Positions 54,194-64,000 of a DNA stretch of 64,000 nucleotides are shown piece by piece. The translations under genes were made by a program, and so were the position numbers. The stretch spans positions 156,854,357 to 156,918,356 of the forward strand of contig CM019824.1 in NCBI GenBank assembly GCA_009763385.1, written 5' to 3'. The notes beneath the pieces were generated by a model. That model saw only the letters and a program-made list of their open reading frames with translations, ran no database searches and was not told the origin of the DNA. Position 1 is the stretch's first letter; every line of letters begins with the position of its first letter. The stretch comes from Coix lacryma-jobi var. lacryma-jobi (Eukaryota > Streptophyta > Magnoliopsida > Poales > Poaceae).

Positions 54194-57100
54194 TCATGTG
54201 GAAGAAACGTTGTTGAGGGACAACAGACGCCTGAGCAGCGCATTGTTCTCCTGCATTTCCTTGTTGTTCTTCTCTGTCTGCTTCCTCATCTCCTCCATCT
54301 GCCTTTGTTGCCTCTCCAGCTTTTCATCAGCTTCCTCACTTCTCTTCTTGAGAGCGTCAAGCTCATCTTGTACAGCAGCCCTAGCTTCAGCTGCTAGTTG
54401 TTCCCGAAGGTCACTTTCATTTGATGTTGCTGATTTGGAGGATCCCACTGGTTTGATGCCAAGATTCTTCAGGAAAACTTTAGAGCTGTTCTTGGTGAGC
54501 ACCTGAGACACAACCTGCACACTGGATACTCTTGTCTCACCTTCAGCAACTGGTTCTGCCCTCAGAGCTTGCATGTTTGCCTGAAACACCAATGAACCAT
54601 CATTAGTTCATAGTTATTGCATGAATATGAGGTGCAAATATCACACAAAATGTACTTTAAAAAAATATAAACAGTGTGCTTAATTTTTGTAATCAGTGTG
54701 CAGGTATCTTCCTGAACACACATTAATTTTTATAATCAGTGTTGTGGGGCTGATGCTCTGAAATGGTTATTAGTACTTTGTTTCAGTTTAAGTCCAAAGT
54801 TATTTATATCACTGGATGTGGACCCAAGGTATACAAGCTATATACATGGTACCTTATTTATATGGACTTTCAGGATCTAATTCTAGAGGAACATGCTGAA
54901 ATACTCAGTCAGACCATTTTCATATTTCAGAACAATTATATTTCTACAATCTGCACCCAAGTGTTATAAAAAAAGGCAACAAAACTGTCACAATGCAAAT
55001 GAAAAATGAAGCTTAAATCCATTTGCAATTGAACTGACTCTTGCTTAGAGATAGTGTATCAATTATAATCAATATTGCAGATAATCCACAAATGTAATGC
55101 AGATGAGAATAGCTAAAAGCATGGGCTTTATAGAGTTGACTGCAGTTACGTTGCTTCCATTTACATATCTACTACTAGACGAAAACTGCACCATTGCCTC
55201 TGCATTATTCTCTTGCCACGTGTCGTGCGCAGCTCCAGCAACTAGCGATTGCACGCGAATCATCAAGAACTCGCTCAAGCATTCACCCCTTCCCGCCTCG
55301 CAAGCCGCCGCTCCCCCCCTTGCCTGTCTGAGCTGTCTCTCACCCGGACAACTTCTCCTTTCGCCTACCCAGCCCGCCACCGCTCCCTTCTCGCGGCGCT
55401 CGTGCCACGCCTCGACCCCGGCCCGGCGGCCGCGCCGCGGCGTTCCCCTGCCCAGCCCATCCCTATTGGGCATGCCGCTGTCACGGCCTTGCTGCGTCGC
55501 TGCAGCCGGGCCTGCGCGCGTGGAAACAGCAGGCCACGGCTCGGCGGGAGAACCGGCCCCGGGACACTGGGCCTAGCGTAGCTCGCCGGCCAGCCAGCCG
55601 CAGCCGTCGTGGCCGTCCCGGACTCCCAGCCGGATCGACGCCGGCGTCCACACCTTGTGTGCGTGCTGCCTTGACTGAGTTACTGATTTACCTATCTTTA
55701 TGTTTGCTAAATAATCTACAATTAATCTATGTAAAAAATGGAAAAGATGCTTCCTATGCCTTTGTCATATGAACACTTCATATGACCAAGTGTTCATAAA
55801 CTACGCACATTAAATTGATTTATATCCTTTTATTTTGTGCTTATAATTTAGAACGGCCTGTGAACTACATAGTTACTAAATTCTTAATATAAAATTGGCA
55901 TTACCATACACAGTAGCCTACACTCATAGATTCAAGAAGGTAGCGGAAGCTATGAGAAATAAACTAGCCCCACCAAGTATGGCGCGGCAAGGCCGCGCCT
56001 GTGTTTCTAGTGTGACTAGAGAAAGGTACAAGCAAACCAAAAAAAAAGACAGTGACAACAGAAGTGGGGACTCACCACTGCTTCACTTGCTGGTTCACTC
56101 AGACCAGTTTTGGAGCTGGTATGACAGGTCTTGAAGGCCTCCACCACATCAAGTTCTTCATCTTGCTGTGTGCTGGGTTCTGCATGGTTCCTGTTCTTCT
56201 TCTGTTCCATAGATAATCAATTACAACAAAGTTGTCTCAGATGAAATGTTAAATAAGTTGTTCAGTGCAAATTTGTACAAGGTATTATTTACTTACATAT
56301 TCATGCAAGTGTGCCACATAGCTGCGAGAGCCGGTGGTCTGATGATACTTGACTTTAGCACGATTAATCTTGTTCTTTTGACTTGTTTCCTAGCACAGAA
56401 AGAACATGTGAGATGAGACCATAGGTTTAAAATGGGAAGATCCTTTGGAAACTGAATGAGAAAGAATACCCATACCATGTTCTTAGGATTAGTCCACTTT
56501 GCAGTCAATGCCTGCCACTCTACATCACTCATGCATGAAACTGGAGAAGCTGTCGGAATCGCATTTGCAGGTTTACCATCAAAGTACTTCTTCTTCATCC
56601 GATAGCGCATTTGTCGCACCCCAGAGCGCAACATATCGGTGCAAGCTTCCTTTGTTGGCTCGTCGTTTACGTTAATGGCCAGGCGCCCCTAGTCATATGA
56701 CAATTCCACAATTAGTTAGTCAATTCAGGTTACGAAGATATACAAGTCAACCATAGGAAAACAGTAAGGCACTTACAGCAAGCTTTCCCTTGAAGTCATT
56801 GTAATGTTTCTCGTCTCTCTTGTACAACTTCCAATGAGGTAGGATGGGAATCTTGTCCCGAATGATGATACCAGACTCAGATGCAAACTTGGCTGCTTGT
56901 ACAGGGTCATGAGGCCTTCTTTTCCCTTCAGCAACAACTATGGGCAGTCTGTGACCCATAGATTTTGTCAACCTGTTCAGATGTGCTCCCTTGGTGGGTG
57001 GCCTGGGATCCCTTAGGGCTCGCTCTACAAGAGCTACAAAACAGAAATTGCATTTAATTGCTTTAGTTAAATGGAAATCAGCCAAAGAGACAACATAATG

Positions 57101-58584
57101 GAATGACAGAAACCTTAACTTGCCTTGAGTGTCATTCCCTACAGCTAGATTGTCTTCATCAGCACCAGCTCCACCGTCTTGAGCATCAGCTCCACTGTCT
57201 TCCTGTGCGGGTGCAATGTCTTCCTGTGCGGCTGCAATGTCCTGAGCACCAGCTCCACTGCCTTGCTGTGCACCAGCTCCACTGCCTTCCTCTGCAATCT
57301 GCCCCTCTCTCACTGATAGTTGAAGCCTTTTTGATGCTCTTAATTGGGGCATAGGAGTTTGCACCTGTGAACCTGGAGTTGCCCTCACTCTCTTACTAGC
57401 CCTGACTCCTGGCGGCATGTTGGCACCTGTCTTCTTTATCTTTGTAGCGAGGACTTTCTGCCTAAACCTTGGACGAGACTATGAAAAACAATCAAGTCAG
57501 TCATGTGCATTAATAAGCAAGAGCATATATTAAGGAACAACTATAAGAGAAAGAATATGTATGTAAAAGGCAAGTGCATATATTAAAGAACAGAGTGGAA
57601 AGGAAGAGCATATATTAAGGAACAACCTTAGTGGGTTGTGGCTGCGCTTGAGATTCAGTTTCATCATCATCACTATCTCCTTGATCATCATTTTCAAGGA
57701 GATACTCCGATGTATCCGAATCTTCACTACTTGATTTCTTGTTTGCTGAGGATTTCCCCTTCTTTGTAGCAGATTGTGGGATCAAATTTCTAAGTTCAGT
57801 GGATAGGTTTAGGAGTCCGAACTCCTGCAACATCTTATCATTCGCCGCCACGCGTTCATTCCGCCTTCGCTCATATTCAGTTACTGGAGGTTCTTCTAAG
57901 AGCAACAAAATTGCCTCAGGTTGATTAATCTAAAACCATTGAGCTAAATTGGGGCACTACTAACATATCTATAATCTATTTACTACTATCATGTATACAT
58001 ACTATTTACTACTAACATATCTATAATGTATTTGTGTTGAATCAGGGTTGAATTCAATCCCCAAACACTGATAAAACAACGCTGGAACAAGGTGATTTAT
58101 GACTACTGAAAGTGCAACAATGCATTGGATATCCCAGTGGCTTCTAACTGCTGACAAATGTAGCATAATTAATAAATTAGACCATGGTTAATCTATCACC
58201 ATTGGAGGAAGCAAAAGGGTAAAACAATCATTGTATGTGCTAGTTTCAATAAGTATATAAATGGAAGATAGACATATATATTATCGCTTGTTAATGCACT
58301 GAACAATTTAACTTAATAGGAACTGCAGGCTAAATCCTTTATCCAACAAAGAAAGCTAATGACCCCATCTAAAAACTAGGCTACAACATATCGTCTTGCC
58401 TTCTCTTCAATACACAGTTTTAATTTATGCTAGACAAGGAGGTACATACTAATAACAGTACAACTTTCTGAACCACATATCGAGAAGAACAAAATCAAGA
58501 TCAGAAATGAGGGGGTCAGGTCGAAGAAGAGCTCTGCTTACCTTGTTCTTCTGCAGCTCTCTTCCTACCCCTTGTTGCCACCAT
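54194..58584 (-). CDS. TNP1-type (Ptta/En/Spm) CACTA accessory protein, apparently intact
   Basis: Eight exons on the - strand: 58584-58542, 57895-57627, 57478-57124, 57033-56777, 56688-56476, 56389-56297, 56201-56076, 54580-54194. They join in frame to 580 aa. Start MVATRGRKRAAEEQ; an acidic Ser/Asp stretch and a Gly/Ala/Gln repeat (GAGAQ, about 140-190) follow; the conserved middle has HWKLYKRDEKHYNDFKGKLA and the hallmark NRAKVKYHQTTGSRSYVAHL. The C-terminus is a coiled coil (ELDALKKRSEEADEKLERQQ). Proteins of this type (transposase_24 family, like Spm TNPA) bind subterminal repeats and assist excision. Intron 3 is GC-AG; the others are GT-AG. Intron 7 holds a Helitron. No stops or frameshifts were seen. 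Confidence 0.82.
55168..56010 (+). mobile_element. Helitron (843 bp) in the TNP1-type gene intron 7
   Basis: The 3' end has a perfect 8-bp hairpin GGCGCGGC-aag-GCCGCGCC (55981-55999), 7 bases, then CTAG (56007-56010) and host T. The 5' end TCTACTACTAGACG follows host A at 55167. The inside is a GC-rich block (55250-55640) resembling a gene's first exon or 5' UTR, with no recognised domain, then AT-rich DNA. Non-autonomous. Confidence 0.85.
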
Positions 58585-60270
58585 CTTGGTTGTGGCTAAC
58601 TTGTGGATGGGGAAGCAGATCCAGACGGGGATGCAGACATTGGTGACGGCGGCGATGCGGGGAGTGGTCGAGGATGCAGCTTGTCGCCGGTGCTTGCGTC
58701 GAAGCGGTGACGGCTAGGGTTGGGGCAATGGGGCGGGCGAGGGGGTAAGGAGGGACTAGGGGATGTTGGCGGGGACGGAGGTGGTCAGCGGCGACGGAGC
58801 TCGTGGGCGTCGTCGGAGCTCGGTGATGGCTGTTTTCTTCCGGCGGCGGTGGCTAGGGTTAGAGAGGGTTGGAGAAATTGGGGGTGGGGATAGACCGAGG
58901 GGTGACGAGGGAGTGGGGAAAATGGGAAAAGCAGCGGTGATTTTGGCGGCTTAATTTTTTCGGGGAAATGTATTTTGGCGCGTGTATTTTTTCGGGTTTT
59001 TTTTGGCACTCCCTCTTATTGTTTAAGTAAGATGGCGCACGTGAACTAACGAAAATACTTGAGTAGCGCATTGTTAAGGCAGTTTGATAATCTAACCGAG
59101 CTCCCTGTTACGAACCTGACTGGAGCCAAATTTTTTTTGTTTTCCAACTTTTTTGTGTTTATTATTTTTATATTTCTATATGTTTTATTTTGTTGCCATA
59201 TTTTAAATTAATTAATTAATAGTATATTATTGTTTAGTGATTTACATCTTAGATTTTGAAACATGTCATGACATTAAAATTTCAAATGATTTTGACAAGG
59301 TGGTACTATGCACCTTGTACAAGCATGAACAACACTTAGTTATTAGGATATATGTTAGACGTGTATGTTTTTGCAAGGATGTTCATGACCACTTTCTCAA
59401 AATTAGATGAATCTTTTTTTGGCAACATTATACACCAAAGTGAGGTGTCCATACCAGTTTTTAGAATTGTTTAGCTAGCTTAGGGTATTTTAACATTTAT
59501 CCTTCACTATTCCAACAAAAAATTACAATAATACCTATGCTTGGTCAGAAAATCACACAGATGCACACAACATCATAGATTGGTTGCATAAACACGCCAT
59601 AAAAAATTCAAATGGTTGTGACAAGGTTGTACTATATATCTTGTACAACGATGAACTAAGTCCCACCTAGTTATTAGGATGTGTTATACATGTATGCCCA
59701 TGTGAGGATGTCCATGACAAGTAAGTACTATAATATGTAAAAATCTAACAAAGAAATAAAAAAGAATGAGGTTATTAAGCATTAATATAGTAATTGATAA
59801 TCTATATTTCTTTGTGTGGAAATTAAAAATAATAAACAAAAAATGTTGGGAAAACCAAAAAAATTGGCTCCCACTGGGTTCGAACCCTAGGAGCTCAAGG
59901 ATAAAGTGAATGTGCCTTACCATTGCGCTATTGAAGTGTGTTCACTATATGCGTTGCAAAGATTTACTTAACCTATCCAATCGATCCTCCCACCCAACCG
60001 CGCCACCACGTATCAGCAGCAACCGCGCCAGCGTATCAACATCTAGTTCATCCTAAAAAGAACAAGAACAAACAAAAAGAAATATATCTGATAATCCTTA
60101 CAATCTTTTCTCTATAAATAGAACTTGATAAATAAACTATGCAAGCACAGTTGAATATCATCACAGGCATGTCAAAATAAAAATAGAGGTACAAAAAAAG
60201 AATAAATACTAAAATGTTGGTATAACCAAAATCATATGCAGCCTAGGGACATGTCATTGCTCCATATATA
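58585..60270. other. Spacer between the two CACTA genes
   Basis: Non-coding. It holds the presumed TNP1 promoter (GC-rich 58600-58960), a diverged direct duplication of about 115 bp (59275-59390 and 59600-59720), and a tRNA-like stretch at about 59868-59945. Confidence 0.55.
59868..59945 (-). other. tRNA-like / SINE-head sequence
   Basis: On the - strand AATAGCGCAATGGTAAGGC resembles an A box and AGGGTTCGAACCCA a B box, about 35 bp apart. No closed acceptor stem is visible, so it is more likely a tRNA-derived repeat or tRNA relic than a working tRNA. Confidence 0.45.
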
Positions 60271-63200
60271 CTAGAGATCATCATCTTCATCGTCTAGGGA
60301 CATGTAACCATGGGTCTCATTGCCACCATCACTATAGTACTGCTCTGCTGTTTCATCTTCTTCCTCATCCTCACTATCTTCATGAACGATAGGTTGCTTC
60401 TTGCTATTTATAAGGCGTTGTAAATTTCCTTCAGTTATAGTAGCTTCTCCACCTTGAATATTATGCGTGACCTCATTTTCATCACCTGCTTCCACTACAT
60501 GTTCAGTATCAGACCCATAATCATCCTGATGCACAACATGACTGGGCTCCTCCTTTTCAGACACATCATAAATACTCCTATGTTCAAATTTCTGCACAAC
60601 TCGCCAATCTTTACCTAAAGTTGTGTCTTGCAGGTAGAATATCTCGCCAATCTTTACCTAAAGTTGTGTCTTGCAGGTAGAATATCTTTTTCGATTGAGT
60701 CGCTAAGATGAAAGGATCAGTCTGGTACCATAATGAATTCACATTGATGGATTTGAAATGTCCGTCATCTTGAAGGCCTCTCGTCTTGCCTTCTAGCTTG
60801 TACCAATCGCATCTAAATAGAACCACCGTCCGACGGACTTGCAGATTCGAGTTATATTCCAACTCAATTACCTCTCTAAGGACTCCATAAAAATCTACGG
60901 TTTCCCCATTATGTAAACCTTCGGTCACTACACCGCTATTTTGTGTCAGAAGGAACTTCTCACGATCCACAGTGCTATACCGCACTCCATTGACCTTGCA
61001 AGCTGCACAAGTCCGGACTCGCAGATCTGGGCCACATGACAGTGCCCACAGTCCTTCACTAACCGATTTTGGATTCTCGTTGATTTTGTCTGCAATTTGT
61101 TGCAACAAAAGTAATCAGTTCACCAGTTATATATGGGGATGTAGTGACTTACATGGGACTTAAACCACTTTGCAAAACCCTTTTCAACCATTCTATCAAC
61201 ATCACGCGCACCTTGGTCCAGTAGCTTGGCCCTGTACAAGCTGCAGGGCAAAGTTTAGTCATAAGAATATTTTTAAAATTAAAAAGACAAAAAATTAAAC
61301 TCAAACATCTAAATGATACTTACTCCACATATTCCTCAACTTCTTCACAGTTATTTAGCACATACCAAACTAACTTATTGAAGACATCATCATCATCAAT
61401 GTACTGGATCCTATCAAATCCAACAAGAGTAACACGATGCTTAAAAACAGTGATGTCATCAGGCAATGGCACCTCTCCATCAATACCATCATCACGGTTA
61501 AATCTAGTGTCAACATCCTCTATAGACCTAGAACAAAAAGTCAAGGTGTCACTTGCCATATATGCGTTAGCGATTGATCCTTCCGGCCTACCCCTGTTGC
61601 TTACAAAATTCTTCAAAGTACCTAGCCGCCTTTCAATTGGGTACATCCATCCGTACTGAACAGGTCCTCTAAGCAGTGCCTCATCAGGGAGATGGACGGC
61701 CAAGTGCACCATGACATCAAAGAAGGCAGGTGGAAAGATCTTCTCAAGCTTGCATAGGATCAATGGAATTTCTTCTTTCAGCCGTTTCACGACATCAATC
61801 CGTAGATTTCTACTGCATAGTTCCCTGAAGAAGGCCCCGAGCTCTGCAATTGCCTCATATACATCCTTCCTCACCAGTCCTCTTAGGCCAGCAGGTATGA
61901 TTCTTTGTAGGAGTATGTGGCAAGAGTGTGTTTTCAGCTTTCCCTGGATCTTCGAGCCATCTTCACTTATGTATCTTGCTAGGTTAGCCGCATATCCATC
62001 TGGAAACTTGATACCTTTGAGAAACTTGCAGAACGCGATTTTTTGCTCCTTCCCCAAGACATAGGGAGCATGTGGAGCAACGACTGAGTTGTCGTGCTGC
62101 TGCAAGTGCAATTCATGTCTTATGCCCATATCAAACAAATCTAGCCTAGCATTGGTTGTGTCCTTGGTCTTGCCCGGTACATTGAGTAATGTGCCAAGAA
62201 TGTTTTCACATATGTTTTTCTCTATGTGCATCACATCGAGATTATGTGGAAGCTTCAAATGCTCCCAGTATGGCAATCTCCACAACCCAGCTTTGCGACT
62301 ATAAATCTTTGGACCCTCATTGCGCTTCCTTTTATTTCCAGTAATGTCAGGATGCTGCCCTGGCCTGACATCTTTCACCTTCTCTAGCTCCTTTCGGATC
62401 TCCTCCAAAGTGAACTTGCCTGGCTCGTCTATGTTCTCACGCTTACCATCAAAAGCCAAGCTTCTCCGCCATGCATGTCCCTGAAAAAGGTAACAGCGAT
62501 GTCCAATGTAACATATCTTATTCCTTATTGCTCGAGACAACGGATCCTTGTCGCAATGAATACATGCATAATACCCTTTTGTTGTTCGCCCTGATAAAGT
62601 GCTCAATGCTGGATAATCATGTATACACCATAGCACGGCAGCACGAAGGTCAAACTTCTCACCAGTACATGCATCGAAGGTGCTGACACCCATCCATAGC
62701 TTGATCAGGTCTTCAATTAGGGGCTCAAGGAACACATCAAAATCCTTTCCTGGAGATTTTGGACCTGGGATGAGTAATGCCATAAAGCAGTTTGCTGGAT
62801 TCACGCATTCCCATGGCGGGAGATTCAGCGGCGTCAGAAGCACTGACCACATACTGTATTGGGTACTCATGTTGCCAAATGGGTTGAATCCATCGGTAGC
62901 TATGGCAAGCCTCAGGTTCCTCGGATCGACTGCAAAGGATGGTTCCTGAATGTCGAAGTCCTTCCATGCTTCCCCATCAGCTGGATGGCTATTACATTGT
63001 CGACCGGTGTCCTCTTTTTCTTGTGCCATTGTGTTTCCTCAGAAGTTTGCTTTGATGCAAAAATTCTTTTCAGCCTAGGCAAAAGTGGAAAATACCTCAA
63101 TACCTTCACTGGAACCCGCTTGGTCCCAGTTTCATCTTCCCATCTAGATGACTTGCATACTAGGCACACATTGTCTTTTTCATACTTTTCCCGAAACAAC

Positions 63201-63853
63201 ACGCAATTCTTCGGGCACACATGGATGTTTTCACATGCAAGGCCCAATTCTTTAAGATATTTCTTGGCCTCGTCATATGATTTTGGCAACTGACTCTGAG
63301 GGTACCCTTCTGACATCAACTTTATTATCGCGGAAAATGTTGTATTGCCAATTCGATAACGAGACTTGAGATACAACATCCTCACCAGAAAAGAGAATTT
63401 TGAGTGGCTAGATCTCGGGCTAAGTTGCTTCTTGGCATCTTCAATGACTTTCTCAAACCTTGGCTGTTCTCCGCCATCTGCCTCTGCTGCAGCATACAAC
63501 TCTCCTATCATCTCTGGTACTCCATGATCCTCATCATAATCATCATCGGCCACATCCACATGTATCCCAAAGTCATGATCCCTTCTTTCGAACTGCTGCT
63601 CCAAATTCTCAATTATTTCAGTATCCGCCGACTCCCCATGATGAATCCACCTGGTGTACGTAGCTGACATTCCTTTAATGTGTATATGGTCACTTACATC
63701 AGGCTGAGACATCATTTTTTGATTGAGACATTCGCTGCACGGGCAAAGTATCATGTTGTCTTTGGGGTATCTTTCACGAACGAATTTCATGAACTCTTCA
63801 ACTCCTTCTATATATCGAGGTGTGAATGGAGTCCCAAAAATCTAGCTTCTATC
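60271..63853 (-). pseudogene. TNP2-type CACTA transposase, disrupted
   Basis: Order on the - strand: transposase-associated domain with C-x-C-x2-C (LCPCSEC, about 63745); the transposase_21 domain (ATDGFNPFGNMSTQYSMW, about 62890; IPGPKSPGKDFDVFLEPLIEDL, about 62740); the DUF4218 region (PPAFFDVMVHLAVHLPDEA, about 61700; MYPIERRLGTLKNFV, about 61630); the DUF4216 region (YGVLREVIELEYNS, about 60880); then an acidic tail. Defects: TAG for an expected Trp at 63842-63844 (five codons after an ATG at 63856), a 1-base frameshift near 62990, and a 43-bp tandem duplication at 60601-60686 that ends the DUF4216 frame early. Introns at 61319-61241 and about 61152-61100 are likely. It cannot make full-length transposase. 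Confidence 0.88.
60601..60686. repeat. 43-bp tandem duplication in the transposase gene
   Basis: TCGCCAATCTTTACCTAAAG...AGAATATC occurs twice in perfect tandem (60601-60643, 60644-60686). Forty-three is not a multiple of three, so the frame shifts. Confidence 0.95.
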
Positions 63854-63856
63854 CAT

Positions 63857-64000
63857 CTGTTGTGACAATACAATAAACATTGCTATCAGTCCTTATTATT
63901 CTATTAATAAATTCAACAAAATTCAAAAACAAATCAAAGACATGCATATATGTAAAAAACATTGATAAACAAATCAAACCTTGTACTCGGTGATCCTCTA
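63857..64000 (-). other. Upstream region of the CACTA transposase
   Basis: AT-rich DNA before the candidate start codon; probably 5' UTR or intron. It ends with the window. Confidence 0.4.

Larger units (their letters stand above)
49577..64000 (-). mobile_element. En/Spm (CACTA) DNA transposon, left terminus to beyond the window
   Basis: It begins with the 13-base end CACTACTAGGGAA, followed by subterminal repeats of GTGACGAA / TGACGAAA / TTCGTCAC in both orientations (49600-49840, resuming 53870-53960). Both genes read leftwards: the TNP2-type transposase first (right) and the TNP1-type gene next (left). So this is the 3' end of the element, and its 5' end lies past 64000. It has taken a solo LTR (50119-53827) and a Helitron (55168-56010). 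The TSD cannot be checked without the other end. Confidence 0.88.

Noticed and set aside
55097..55581. Possible host gene (159- and 110-codon frames)
   Set aside because: Inside a Helitron; GC-rich, no domain, ends abruptly. At most a captured exon piece.
59868..59945. Functional tRNA gene
   Set aside because: A and B boxes are present but I could not form an acceptor stem or a convincing anticodon arm; treated as a tRNA-derived repeat.

Overview
This is plant nuclear DNA, most likely from a panicoid grass (sorghum, Miscanthus, sugarcane or maize relatives). That placement is an inference from intron-rich genes with GC-rich first exons, grass-type Stowaway MITEs, and Copia, Gypsy, CACTA and Helitron elements nested inside one another. 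I see no bacterial features.

Three host genes lie on the + strand between 18.8 and 46.7 kb. Two are a tandem pair of S9-family prolyl-oligopeptidase / acylaminoacyl-peptidase-like genes: S9-a (18814-25830, 18 exons, 678 aa) and S9-b (26607-41372, 18 exons, 716 aa). The third (43641-46657, 5 exons, 242 aa) is a ZOP1-like splicing factor with a U1-type zinc finger and an OCRE domain. I resolved every exon by reading splice sites and by comparing the two S9 paralogs. All three reading frames are open, and both S9 proteins keep the Ser/Asp/His triad.

From 1 to 15.1 kb a Copia element (A, - strand) is split by a second Copia element (B, - strand, 872-14368), with a 5-bp GTTTT target duplication. 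Element B carries six premature stops, all explicable by C:G-to-T:A transitions, and a truncated 5' LTR. Its 3' untranslated region holds a 4.1-kb Helitron that carries gene fragments, including a decayed kinase-like piece. From 15.1 to 18.8 kb there is non-coding DNA with a Helitron-type 3' end and several MITEs, then the S9-a promoter with a palindromic W-box cluster.

Intron 1 of S9-b is expanded by a very young, gag-only LTR retrotransposon (27612-34160, TSD CTCAG, LTRs differing at about four places in 1.3 kb). Other introns hold a 281-bp miniature LTR element (TRIM), a probable solo LTR inside a Stowaway MITE, a hAT MITE with an 8-bp TSD, SINE-like pieces and a LINE 3' fragment.

From 47.1 kb to the right edge is a nested stack: a Copia gag/protease fragment, a Gypsy-like LTR fragment, another Copia LTR fragment, then a large En/Spm (CACTA) transposon that starts at 49577 and runs off the window. 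The CACTA element contains a 3.7-kb solo LTR (50119-53827, TSD ACCAC), an apparently intact 8-exon TNP1-type gene (580 aa) with an 846-bp Helitron in one intron, and a broken TNP2-type transposase gene (nonsense codon, frameshift and 43-bp tandem duplication). I found no convincing new defence or metabolic system. The most notable items are the gag-plus-repeat non-autonomous retroelement, the consistent C-to-T decay of Copia B, the hairpin-ended Helitrons, the TRIM, and the CACTA with an intact accessory gene next to a dead transposase.
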